Source: Papilionanthe hookeriana x Papilionanthe teres
Lineage: Eukaryota; Streptophyta; Magnoliopsida; Asparagales; Orchidaceae
Direction of reading: 5' to 3'
Assembly: GCA_022702705.1 (NCBI GenBank)
Contig: CM040423.1
Span: 119,531,738 to 119,595,737, forward strand
DNA: 64,000 nt
Shown here: one piece after another, positions 1 through 10,044 of the stretch
How positions within the stretch are numbered: the first letter of the stretch is position 1
Layout: the number at the start of each line of letters is the position of its first letter
The notes under the pieces: generated by a model
Told to the model about the DNA's origin: nothing
Databases searched by the model: none
What the model saw: the letters and a program-made list of their open reading frames with translations, nothing else
Made by a program: the position numbers and the translations under genes

Positions 1-1759
1 AGCTTTAATGAAAGGTATTTTTTGTGTTTTTGGATGTAGATGATGTAAAAAAGGTCCAAAAAGGAAAAATGAGCAAAAAGGAGCAAAAATGGAGCAAAAT
101 ACAAAAGGTAAAAAAAATATGGCTTGGCGCCGAGGCGCCAGAAGTTGGCGCCTAAGCGCCAAACTCGATACAGACACTGTCAAGTTTTTAACAACGTTTG
201 AATAGTTATTTTGACGGAGTGAGTGGTTATTGGACATTCAAGAAGACTGGCAGATGTTCCTTGATAATAGGACATGTGATACATTGCATTTGGACGCTCC
301 AAAACAGTTTTAATCGCGAAGAGGTGCGAGCCAAAGTGAAGAGGTGCGAAGAACTGGATGAGGTGTCCGGCGCCTAGGCGCCAGATAGACCTTCTAGAAG
401 ATTCATTAAATGTGTACATGTTTTGAAGAGGTGCCTCAAGGAAACCCTTGAAGCCTATAAAAAGGGTTCCATTTCTTCAGAAAAACATGCCCCCCATTGT
501 AACCCTTTTCTCTTATCCACTTTAGGATCTCTCATCCTTAGGGAGAGAAATAGAGAGAGAAATTTAGGGCCACTTTTGTTTAGTTTAGTGAGTTTATTTT
601 CAAGTTGTAGCATCTGGAGTTCATTACACTGTGGAGTTAGTAGGAATCAAAAGATCTGTAGAAGGAATATTTGAGATAAGTATTTTATATTTGATTTAAA
701 GTTTATTTATTATGTTTTGCTGTTTATATTCAATGTGTTCTGAGTAGTTAGTTTACTTTCTTCCTTCAATTATGAAGAGATAGATAAGATAATAAAAGAT
801 TCAATGGAGAATTAAAATTAAGAATAATTTCAAAAAATTGTGATGACATTAATACCTGATCTTACTTTACTTTTTAAATTGGCCATTTAAATTGTTAAAA
901 CCTGTTGAAGAGTTTTGAAACCTAGAAGGAGAAGAACTCTTAACTTGTAAATGTCACATGAATCCTCGGGTAGTCAAAGGCCATGTGCGAGCTATTCAAG
1001 GTGAAGTGCAAATAAATAGGAAGATAAGATTTAAAGGGCGTAGAATTGATAAGTTTTTAGAGTGACAGACTAAATTCTTATAATTTGATTTATAGATTAG
1101 GAAATGGTCACTAGTAGGGCCGACCATAGCCACCCTTAAACATCCAGTTGTGTGACTCTAGATTAACCCATTCTATTAACAATACATCCGGACCTGACCT
1201 GTAAATTAGCCAATGTTCTTTGCGCCTGGATCGAAGGGTAAAGAATAGGAATGCTTCTATTTGGCACAGTACCTTAAATCAAATTCTCCAACGAATATTA
1301 AATTATCTTAAAAATCTTAGATTAGTTGAAGGGAAGAAAGTTGTTTATTTTATATAGTGTTCATTAAATCATTATCTTATTATTGTTTACTTTATTTGCA
1401 TCTAGTAAATTAATAGTAATTTATAGTTAGATTAAAATACAAAAAGATTTTTGAAATATAATATTTAGAAATTTATTACTATAATTTTTCCCCTTGGGAT
1501 CGATACCGGGGTCTTTGTTTCAAAGCCTTATATTACTTGAAACGATACGTATACTTGCGTAGTACCTAAAAAGTATATAAAATATTTTCTTTTTAAAATT
1601 ATATTCTGCTATATAAACATATATTAAAAAAAAGGTTTATTTGGTACACATCTATATAGCAAGTTATTCCAGGTGAAGCATTTCACGCCTTTGCTAAAAA
1701 TTAAATTTTCTAGCAGTGGTAACAAATTCTTGCATTTGGAAGTATACAAAAGTCAGGTT
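1..1759 (+). repeat. 5' LTR of the Athila-like element (left end outside window)
   Basis: Aligns base for base with 11410-13178. By comparison with the 3' LTR, which starts TGATCTATAA at 11350, about 60 bases are missing at the window edge. It holds A-rich 'gagcaaaaa' repeats (60-110), three GGCGCC palindromes (125-140, 145-162, 369-382), a TATA box at 456 and a long AT-rich R/U5. The right end is set by loss of similarity to the 3' LTR just before the PBS, and is certain only to within a few bases. Confidence 0.88.
456..464 (+). promoter_or_regulatory. LTR TATA box
   Basis: TATAAAAAG in a locally less AT-rich stretch. The 3' LTR has TATAAATAG at the equivalent site (11875). Transcription would start near 485-490, making U3 about 540 bp. 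The start site is inferred from spacing only. Confidence 0.6.
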
Positions 1760-1766
1760 AAGTTTT

Positions 1767-1784
1767 TGGCGCCGTTACCGGGGA
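1767..1784 (+). other. Primer binding site, tRNA-Asp type
   Basis: TGGCGCCGTTACCGGGGA lies a few bases after the 5' LTR. Apart from one base (A for G in GTTGCC) it is the complement of a plant tRNA-Asp 3' end as I recall it, the primer reported for Athila elements. Its first bases also match the GGCGCC core of the element's palindromes. Confidence 0.8.
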
Positions 1785-1840
1785 AGAAATAGAATAGTTA
1801 TAATTTTTTTAAAAAATATTATATTTCCAAAAATAATAAA

Positions 1841-1866
1841 ATATAATATATATATATATATATATT
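1841..1866 (+). repeat. (TA)n microsatellite in the Athila leader
   Basis: About 26 bases of nearly pure TA in the untranslated leader between the PBS and gag. Confidence 0.8.
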
Positions 1867-1980
1867 ATTCCTTGTTTCATGCGAAGATTTGGTTCTGAAG
1901 GATTAATACCTTTGGATTCTGAATTAGAAAGAACAATTAGAAAAATTAAAAAGGGAAAACAAATTCAAAAATTTTAAAAA

Positions 1981-3516
1981 ATGGCTACTTTACAAAATCC
2001 AATTAAACTTAATGATCAAAATGTTTATAAACCATTAAGGGATTATGCTAACCCTACAGTTGATGAACTTCATAGTAGTATTCAAATACCTACTCTAGAT
2101 GCTAATTCTTTTGAACTTAAACCGTCTATTATTCAAATGGTGCAAAACAATCAATTTGGTGGAACACCAAATGAGGATCTAAATTTACACCTTGTTAGTT
2201 TTTTAGAACTTTGTGCTACCTTTAAATATAACAATGTTTCGATAATGCTATTAGACTTAGACTCTTTCCTTTTTCTTTAAGAGATAAAGCAAAGATGTGG
2301 TTAAACTCATTAGCGATCGGTTCTATTAAAACATAGGCCGAAATGACACAAAAATTCCTTGCTAAATATTTTCCTCCTTCTAAAACTGCTAAATTAAGAA
2401 ATGATATTACTTCATTTAGTCAATTTGACGGGGAGACAATATATGAAACATGGGAAAGATTTAAAGAACTATTAAGAAAATGTCCTCGTCATACTTTATC
2501 TGATTGGTTAATTATTCAAACATTTTATAATGGATTAATTGGATCTTTAAAATCAATTATCGATGCCGCTTACTGAGGTTCTTTAATGTCTAAATCATTT
2601 GAAGAAGCTTACACTTTAATTGAAGAAATGGCTAATAACAATTTTCAATGGCCTTCCAAAAGGATTAATCCTAAAAAGATGGCAAGTATTCACGATAATG
2701 AAGCCTTTTCTATCTTAGCTTCACAAGAAGCAATGTCTAAGAAATTAGATAATTTTGCAATTAATATTTCACATAATAACTCTGCTAATATTGAAGATTC
2801 TCAAACTATTGAAACTTTACAAGCTATTGCAAGTAAAAATAATCCCTATTCAAATTATTATAATCATGGGTGGAAAAATCATCCTAATTTTAACTGGAAT
2901 AATTCACAACAACAATGGGGTAATAATTAATCTCATCCCACTGGAAATTGGAATAATCAAGTTAATCTGAATTATAAACCTCCTGGATTTAATAATCAAT
3001 AGAAAAAGTTATCAATAGAAGAATTAATTTTACAAATGAATAATCAATTACAAAATCAAAATACTGCTATTCGTAATATTGAAAATCAAACGGGGCAAAT
3101 TGCTACTTTAATTAATAACATACCTATAGGAACACTTCCTAGTAATGTTGAAATTAATCCAAAAGAAACTGGAAACGAACATGAACAAGTTAAAGCTGTG
3201 CAACTTAGAAGTGGAAAGGAATTAAAAGAAACAATGCATAACGAAATTGAAAAAGAGATCGAGGTCAAGAAATCGAAAAACCTAAAGAAACTCTCTCTCT
3301 AGTCAAGATCGATCATTATACCCGTTAATGTGGAAGTTGAAAAACCACCACCACCTTTTCCTCAAAGACTTAAACAACGAGAAATTAGATCATCAATTTT
3401 CTAAGTTCTTTGAAATTTTTAAGAAACTTACTATTAACATATCTTTTGCTGAAGCTTTGGAACAGATGCCAACTTACGCAAAATTTATGAAGGATATGTT
3501 AAGAAAAAAACAATAA
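1981..3516 (+). pseudogene. gag: Athila gag, broken
   Basis: Encodes the capsid/nucleocapsid polyprotein that packages element RNA. The ATG at 1981 follows an A-rich leader and gives MATLQNPIKL. The capsid core is recognisable: FELKPSIIQMVQ, NQFGGTPNEDLNLHL, then FLAKYFPPSKTAKLRND, TFYNGL and EEMANNNFQWPS, as in plant Retrotrans_gag proteins. An N/Q-rich segment follows (2840-3060), then a stretch ending AEALEQMPTYAKFMKD (3430-3500) that leads into protease. Breaks: one base lost near 2240 (frame 1 to frame 3), stops at 2334, 2574, 2928, 3000 and 3300, and another frame change between 3302 and 3328. No CCHC knuckle was found. Continuous with pol in layout. Confidence 0.85.
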
Positions 3517-4018
3517 TTTGAAGCTTTTGAAACTGTTGCATTAAGTGAAGAATGCAGTGCAATAATTCAAAAGAAATTACCTGAAAAACTTAAGGATCCT
3601 GGAAGTTTCACTATACCCTGTGCTATTAGAGAAACATTTTCGTGGAAAAGCTTTATGTGATTTAGGAGCAAGTATTAATCTCATGTCATTTTCTATCTTT
3701 TGAAGATCGGATTTAGGAGATATTACTCCTACCATCGTAACCCTTCGATTAGCTGATAGATCTATCACTTATCCTAAAGGAGTTATAGAGGATGTCCTTG
3801 TTAAAGTGGATAAATTTGTCTTCCCCGTAGATTTCATAAGACTTGATATGGAAGAAGATAAAGAGATACCTATTATTTTAGGGAGACCTTTTCTAGCTAC
3901 CGAACGAGCTATGATTGATGTGCAAAAGGGAGAACTAACCATGAGAGTTAATGATCAAGAAATTGAATTCAATGTTCTTAAATCAATGAAGTACCCTGAT
4001 AAAGAGAAATGTTATTGA
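3517..4018 (+). pseudogene. Athila aspartic protease, broken
   Basis: Retropepsin that would cut the polyprotein. The active-site motif DLGASINLM begins at 3659, and the C-terminal IILGRPFLAT motif is at about 3870-3905. The linker residues SAIIQKKLPEKLKDPGSF upstream (3560-3610) are typical of Athila. Breaks: stop after gag at 3514, a frame change between 3600 and 3655, TGA at 3701 and TGA at 4016. From about 3650 the frame is the same as RT, so protease and RT belonged to one polyprotein. Confidence 0.82.
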
Positions 4019-5221
4019 ATGGATATAATTGATTGTTTAATTGAAAAACATTATCTAGAAAAATGTAAAGTCATTTCTGAAGAAAAAATTGAATTTTTAA
4101 CTGATGAAAATGTAGTAGTAGAAGATGAAGAGACTCATTTTATTAAAGATAATTGGGAAACTTTAGACATAACTCAAAATGATATACTTTTACCATCAAT
4201 TAAAAAAGCACCTGAACTGGAATTAAAAATGTTACCTTCACATTTAAAATATGCGTTTCTTGGAAATTCATTAACTTTACCTGTTATTATTTCTTCTGAA
4301 CTGAGTAGAGATCAAGAAGAAAAATTACTAAATGTGTTAAAGAATTATAAGAAAGCTTTTGGTTGGACTATTGCTGATATAAGAGGAATAAGCCCTTCCA
4401 TTTGCATGCATAGAATCTTAATGGAAGAAAATTTTAAACCTACTATAGAATCGCAAAGAAGATTAAATCATATCATGAAAGAGGTTGTTAAAAAAGAAAT
4501 TATTAAGTGGTTAGATGCTGGTATTAATTATCCTATTTCGGATAGTCAATGGGTAAATCCTATTCATTGTGTTCCGAAGAAAGGTGGCGTAACTGTCATT
4601 ATTAATGATAAAAATGAACTAATTCCTACAAAACAAGTTACTAGATGGCGAATTCGTATTGACTATAGGAAATTAAATAAAGCCACTAGAAAGGATCATT
4701 TTCCTTTACCTTTCTTGGATCAAATGCTCGATAAATTAGCCGGACACCCATATTTCTGTTTTCTGGATGGATATTCTGGTTATCATCAATTACTTATTGC
4801 TATTGAGGACCAAGAAAAGACAACATTTACAAGTCCTTATGGAACATTTGCTTTTAGAAGAATGTCTTTTGGTTTATGTAATGCACCTGCAATTTTTCAA
4901 AGATGTATGATGTCGATATTTTATGATTTGATTGACAAAGGAATTGAAATATTCATGGACGATTTTTTAGTCTTTGGAACTTCTTTTTAATCTTGTTTGG
5001 AAAACATAGCCAAAGTTCTGAAAAGTTGTGAAGAAACAAATTTAGTCCTTAACTGGGAAAAATGTCAATTCATGGTCACAGAAGACATTGTACTTGGTCG
5101 CAAAGTATCACAAAAATGGATGGAAGTAGATCAAGCAAAAGTGAAAATTATTACTGAATTGCAACCACCTACTATCATTATCGATGTGAGAAGTTTTCTA
5201 GGTCATGCTCGGATTTTATAG
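4019..5221 (+). pseudogene. Athila reverse transcriptase, broken
   Basis: Copies element RNA into DNA. Open for 323 codons (4019-4990) with the motifs in order: WVNPIHCVPKKGG (about 4550-4588), RIDYRKLNKATRKDHFPLPF (4655-4715), FLDGYSGYHQ (4760-4790), FTSPYGTFAFRRMSFGLCNAP (4828-4890) and the catalytic FMDDF (4952-4966), which is the YxDD box. It continues after a TAA at 4988 with the thumb/connection part to RSFLGHA, then shifts frame near 5210. It is joined upstream to protease across a single stop (4016). The catalytic aspartates are intact, so inactivation comes from the stops, not from motif loss. Confidence 0.88.
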
Positions 5222-5830
5222 AAGATACATAAAGGATTTTTCTAAAATTGCTAAACCTCTTTGTCATTATTGGAAAAAGATGCGAAATTTGAATTTAATA
5301 AAGAATGTATTAATGCTTTTAATATTCTAAAAGAAAAATTAATAATCGCACCTTATCATTGTTGCACCTAATTGGAATAAATCTTTTGAATTAATGTGTG
5401 ATGCAAGTGATTTTGTAATTGGAGTTGTATTAGGACAAAAATATGAGAAAATTTTCAAAGTTGTATATTATGCTAGTAAAACTCTCACCTGAAACACAAA
5501 GAAATTACACTACCATCGAGAAAGAGCTTCTAGCTATAGTATATGCCTTTGATAAATTTAGACCTTATCTTCTTGGTACTAAATGCATAGTTCATACTTG
5601 ATCATTCCGATATTAAATATCTATTATCTAAGAAGGATTCTAAACCTAGACTTATAAGATGGGTTTTACTTCTACAAGAATTTGATTTTCAAATAGTAGA
5701 TAGAAAAGGATCTAAAAAGCAAATTTCTGATCATTTATCTAGAATTAAAAATGATATTATTTCAGAAGAAAATATAAATGAGAAATTCCCTGATGAATCT
5801 TTATGTGTTATTCAAAGATGCAAAACACCT
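5222..5830 (+). pseudogene. Athila RNase H, broken
   Basis: Degrades the RNA strand of the hybrid. Recognised across several frames: the end of the RT connection (YIKDFSKIAKPL), CDASDFVIGVVLGQ around 5397-5440 (catalytic Asp region), YYASKTL at about 5467, AIVYAFDKFRPYLLGT at about 5535-5580, then DHLSRI (5730-5750), which ends the domain in plant gypsy elements. At least four frame changes lie between 5210 and 5610, making this the most damaged part of pol. Confidence 0.78.
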
Positions 5831-5869
5831 TGGTATGTTGATATTGTTAATTATTTAGTTAGCAATATT

Positions 5870-7089
5870 TTGCCTTATGACTTGGATAACAAATTTATTA
5901 AGAAGTTTAAATATGATGCTAAATCTTATATTTGGGAAGAACCTCATTTATTTAAAATTGGTAAAGATTCTATGATTCGAAGATGTGTACCTTATGAGGA
6001 AACTTTTGCTATAATTCAAAAATGTCATGATTCTGATTTTGGAGGACATTTTGGCATAGATAAAACTGCATTTAAAATTTTAAATTTTAGATTTTTTTGT
6101 CCTACTTTATTTAAAGATGTGAGACATTATGTGAAAACATGTGATCTATCTCAGAGGATGGGAAATATATTTAGGAAGGATGAAATGCCTTTGAACTATA
6201 TATTGGAAGTTGAAATTTTTGATATATGGGGTTTAGACTTTATGAGACCATTTGTTCCATCATATGGAAAAATTTATATTTTATTAGCAGTTGATTATGT
6301 TTAAAAGTTGATTAAGCTGTTGCTTTACCAATCTGTGACTTCAAAAGTGTTTTTAAATTTTTAAAGAAAATGATATTTTCAAGATTTGGAATGCCTAAAG
6401 TAATTATCACTGATGGTGGAAGTCATTTCAGGAATATAAGAATTCAATCATTACTACAAAAATTTGGAATCAAACAAAGAATTGAAACCGCTTATCACCC
6501 ACAAACAAGTGGAATGGTCGAAGTATCAAACGAGAGAAATTAAAAGAATTTTAGAGAAGACTCGTTAATCCTAAAAGAACTCGATTGGGTTAATAGACTT
6601 GATTCCGCATTATGGGCTTATAGAACGACTTATAAGACACTAATCGGAATGTCACCTTACCGGTTAATTTATGGTAAACATTGTCACTTACCTGTAGAAC
6701 TTAAACATAAAGCTTATTGGGTGATAAAGGAGTTTAATTTAAATTTGAATAAAGCATGAGAAAAGCGATTATTGCAATTAAATGAGATGGAAGAAATAAG
6801 AAACGAATCATATGAAAATGCGAGGATTTATAAAGAGAAAATGAAGATGTTGCATGATAAGAAAATTTCAGGAAAAATTTTTGAGCTTGGACAAGAAGTA
6901 TTACTGTTTAACTCTTGATTAAAACTTTTTCCTGGAAAATTAAGATCTAAATGGATTGGACCCTATATAGTTGAGACATTATACCATTATGGAGCTGTGG
7001 ATTTTAAAGATCCCAAAATAGGAAAAAATTTTAAAGTAAATGGATTAAGATTGAAGCCTTATTTGGGAGATATTAAAAAAGATTTATAA
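5870..7089 (+). pseudogene. Athila integrase, broken
   Basis: Inserts element DNA into the genome. The zinc-binding domain lies in an open stretch (5870-6304): CHDSDFGGHFG, then YVKTCDLSQRMG. The usual second Cys of the CxxC pair is Ser here, so the HHCC finger is damaged. The core has D at 6236 (WGLDFM), D at 6412 (TDGGSHF) and E at 6520 (VEVSN), with exactly 35 residues between the second D and E. A GPYIVE/LRLKPY-like end (6960-7060) closes the domain before TAA at 7087. Breaks: TAA 6302, a shift just after the catalytic Glu, and stops such as TGA at 6916. No chromodomain was seen, as expected for this lineage. Confidence 0.85.
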
Positions 7090-7735
7090 TGAGGCTTATG
7101 AATTGAGTCAACCTAATTAAATATTTAATTAAGTCGGGCTGACGACGTTAAACCAAGCATTTTGTGGGAGGCAACCCATAATTATCTTGTGTTATGAGTG
7201 TTTTTGTGTTTTAATGTAAGGTTATGCCTCGATCTTGATTAAATTTATATTACTTTAGAAAACTTTGATGCTCATAAGTCTTTGGTGACTTAGGCTGAAA
7301 ATTATTTTGAAGTATGTAAGATTTAAAAATTGGATCACTCTATTCTGAATATGAGTAAAAAGGAGATAAAGTTAACCTTCATTATGATTCTTTACAATGT
7401 GAGTTATTGAGTCTAAATTACTCTTACCAGTATAATATACCTATCTTGGAGAATGAAATTTTGAAATTTGACTATTAGGAGAAATGGAGTTGAACATAGT
7501 TCCAGCGCCTAGGCACCAGAATTCGGCGCCTAAGCGCCAAAAACAAACTATGTATCAATAGTTCAGGCACCTAGGCGCCAGACACGGTTACTGGGTCGTG
7601 CAAAAACCAGAAATTTTCAGTTTTTCACACGATTTTCACCTTTAAATAAACCTACCTTCTACCCTAACCATCAAGCAATAAAAATTACGTCCCTTGCACT
7701 TCATTCTTAAGAGATTTGAGAAATTTGTGAAGAAA
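7090..7735 (+). other. Pol-to-ORF2 spacer with conserved Athila motif
   Basis: Non-coding. 7132-7179 holds the stretch 'gtcgggctgacgacgtt', then 'aaac' and 'gtgggaggcaaccca', which I recognise as a sequence kept after integrase in many Athila elements; its end can fold as TGGG-AGGCAA-CCCA. 7183-7500 is AT-rich with nothing recognised. 7504-7579 holds three GGCGCC half-palindromes, followed by TTTAAATAAA at 7641 and a pyrimidine-rich leader before the next ORF. Confidence 0.6.
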
Positions 7736-8083
7736 ATGGAAGGAAGAAATCATGGAGAAGAAGCTAGGGACAATGTCTTAAAGGATCCTCAACCCTACTT
7801 CAATGGTTTCATCGCTGTAAGTTTAGAGAAAATTTCTAGTCGTTTGGATAAGTTTGAAGCGGAATTTAAAAGCATTGGAGATTGCCTTCATGAGATGTTT
7901 CATTAAGTTGAACATCTAGAATGGCAAATGAAACTTTAATTTGATCATTTTGCGGCTTATCAAGATGCTCAAGTTGAAATGTATGCGAAGAACAAGTGGA
8001 TTGACGAAAAGACGACTACGGATTTCTCGAGAGCATTAGTGTTCTTTCCAAGTGGAATACACAATTTCCCTTGTGAAGATTAG
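7736..8083 (+). pseudogene. Small ORF of unknown function between pol and ORF3
   Basis: Frame 2 reads from ATG 7736 (MEGRNHGEEARDN) to TAG 8081 with two in-frame TAA stops at 7904 and 7937, and the frame holds between and after them (about 115 codons). An upstream in-frame ATG at 7694 adds 14 codons. It is charged and probably helical (ISSRLDKFEAEFKSIG), perhaps a short coiled coil. I do not recognise it. It follows its own palindrome cluster and TATA-like box. Both stops could come from CAA by one C-to-T change, which would suggest a once-intact gene. Confidence 0.45.
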
Positions 8084-8880
8084 AATATTCTGGTAATGAG
8101 ATAGTTTATGGTTTGTAGAGTCATTATATCGATTTAGTGAATCGATTGTGTTTGTTTGTGTATTTTCTTTCATGTTCAATGTGTGTTGTTTTTGTTTAAA
8201 AATTGTTGTGTTTGAGTGTGTATTAGGAACTTGAATCAAGTGTAATACTTATCTGGAATGTATTGAGTCAATATTGAAGATTATAAATGGAATTTAGTGA
8301 GTTTGATTTAAACCTTATTGTTTGATTGGTGGATTTAATATTTAATTTTTATAAATTTTTGAAAAATGTTGTGGAAGTTAGAAACTGAAGCCCTACTCTG
8401 ATATGAGTAATTGGAAGTTGAATTTATGAATTTTGGTGGAAAATTAAATTTAAAAATAATTTTTTGTGAAAGCCGAGTTCGGCGCCTAGGCGCCGAACTC
8501 GGCGCCTAGCGACGATTCGGCCTGTACCCGAAAATTTACTTAAATAACCCCCAAAAGCCATTTTTGACGCCTAAGCTTCATCTTCTTCCCCATTTTCACA
8601 AAAATACACCTTTTAGATCCATTTTGAGGTCAAAACATCAAGGATTTGAGTGCGAAACCACTTGATTTCTTCGTCTCAAGCTCAGATCTACACTTTAAAC
8701 CATTTATTTTTTATTTTCACCATAGATTTCCCTAGGTTTTATTAAGAACCGAAATTTTGAAAAAAAATTTCGATTTAGATTGATTTCTTTGGATTTTTAA
8801 ACTTATTTTAAGTTTTATAAACTTAAAAAGAGTTTAAATCTTTGATTCCTAAATTTTTTCTTGTTTTCTTTCATGTTTAG
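8084..8880 (+). other. Leader region of ORF3 with palindrome, TATA-like box and splice acceptor
   Basis: Non-coding, AT-rich to 8470. A perfect 32-bp palindrome (8472-8503) overlaps a second GGCGCC-TA unit (8501-8510). CTTAAATAACCC follows at 8539, then a T/C-rich leader. The last bases before the ORF3 ATG are a pyrimidine tract ending TTCATGTTTAG, a good 3' splice site with AG at 8879-8880. Confidence 0.5.
8472..8503 (+). repeat. 32-bp perfect palindrome centred on CCTAGG
   Basis: The arms read GCCGAGTTCGGCGCCT and its exact complement, with no spacer. The inner GGCGCCTAGGCGCC is the same unit found in both LTRs (369-382, 11788-11801). It is the longest and cleanest palindrome in the element. 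Confidence 0.9.
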
Positions 8881-10044
8881 ATGGCTCCAAAATCTAAACT
8901 CGGGAAGGCACGAGATAACTTTGATAGCAGCAAATTTTCTACTGCGGCTGCGCATTTTCGCTTCCATGAATTTGCGACGTCCAGGAAGTTCATTTCATAA
9001 CGAAGTTTCTATCATCCGGGAGAAAAGATTGAAAACACTATCGTTGCACACAATTGGCAACGATTTTGTTATTTCACTGCTATTGCTGTTATTGCTATTG
9101 TTCGAGAGTTTTATACAAATTTTCTAGATGCTGAAGATTATGAAGTCTTTGTCAGAGGTATCGGAGTAGGATTTAGACCTGAAAGAATCAATATATTCTA
9201 TGGCCTGCCACCAACAATTGAATGCCATTATTCTAGATTATCACCATCTGAGGGAGATTTGGATATGATCACTGCTTATTTGACTGACGATACTGGATCT
9301 TGGAAGATCAGGAACGGAAAAAGGGTAAACTTCAAATCCTCCAAATTAAATGGTATTTCTAAAGCTTGGCACTATTTTATTTCTAAAAGATTGTTACCTT
9401 CCAACTACCTGAGTGAAGTGACTAGAGATCGAGTGATCTTAAACTACTACATTCAGGAAAAGAAGCCTATTGATGTCGGGAGTATTATTTATGATTCTGT
9501 GGATTCTACTACGAGATCCAGCACTTCTGTTGGATTGGGATTCCCATCTCTGATTTATTCATTATGTGTTAGTAATGTAGTCACTGTTGATACTTCTGAG
9601 GAGAAGTTAAAGTCTAACAAGCCAATTGGGCAGGAGAGTGTTAGTATCTATGATCGTCTTCGAGGGAAATGATCGACCGCTCCTTCTACTTATGCACATA
9701 CTCCAGGTAGACCTTCTACTTCTCGACCCTCTACTTCTGCTGAGCCACCATCGAGTTTCTAGGAATCAATGCATGATCAATTTTTAGAGCAGCAGCAGGA
9801 GTTATTTCAAACTCACTACAGGATTGATATTATTGATAGAAAACTTGATCATTTATCTGATTATACCCAGAGGAAGAGTAGTTTTGATGCTGAGTATGAT
9901 GAAGCCCTAGTCAGATTTCTAAAGGGTGAACATGATGTTAGTTTCCCTACTTTTCCTAGTTTCACACCATTTATTGATCCTAAGGACGTAGAATTTTTCT
10001 TTGGTGACGATGATGATGATGATGAGGCTACAGCTAGTGACTAG
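8881..10044 (+). pseudogene. Athila ORF3 (env-like position), plant transposon protein domain
   Basis: Reads in one frame for 388 codons from MAPKSKLGKA with only three stops (TAA 8998, TGA 9670, TAG 9760) and no frameshift. The region FVRGIGVGFRPERINIFYGLPP (9150-9215) then AKW..YFISKRLLPSNY, VTRDRVILNYYI, IDVGSII and FPSLIYSLC (9360-9570) matches, from memory, the 'putative plant transposon protein' domain found in many plant retroelement ORFs. A Ser/Thr/Pro-rich linker (9673-9760) and a helical segment with a DDDDDDE acidic tail follow. No signal peptide or membrane anchor is visible, so env-like refers to position only. A splice acceptor abuts the ATG, suggesting a spliced subgenomic message. 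Function unknown. Confidence 0.7.

Noticed and set aside
423..674. ORF in the Athila LTR, partly repeated at 11867-12094
   Set aside because: It spans the TATA box and presumed R region, and the two LTR versions differ in start and frame context.
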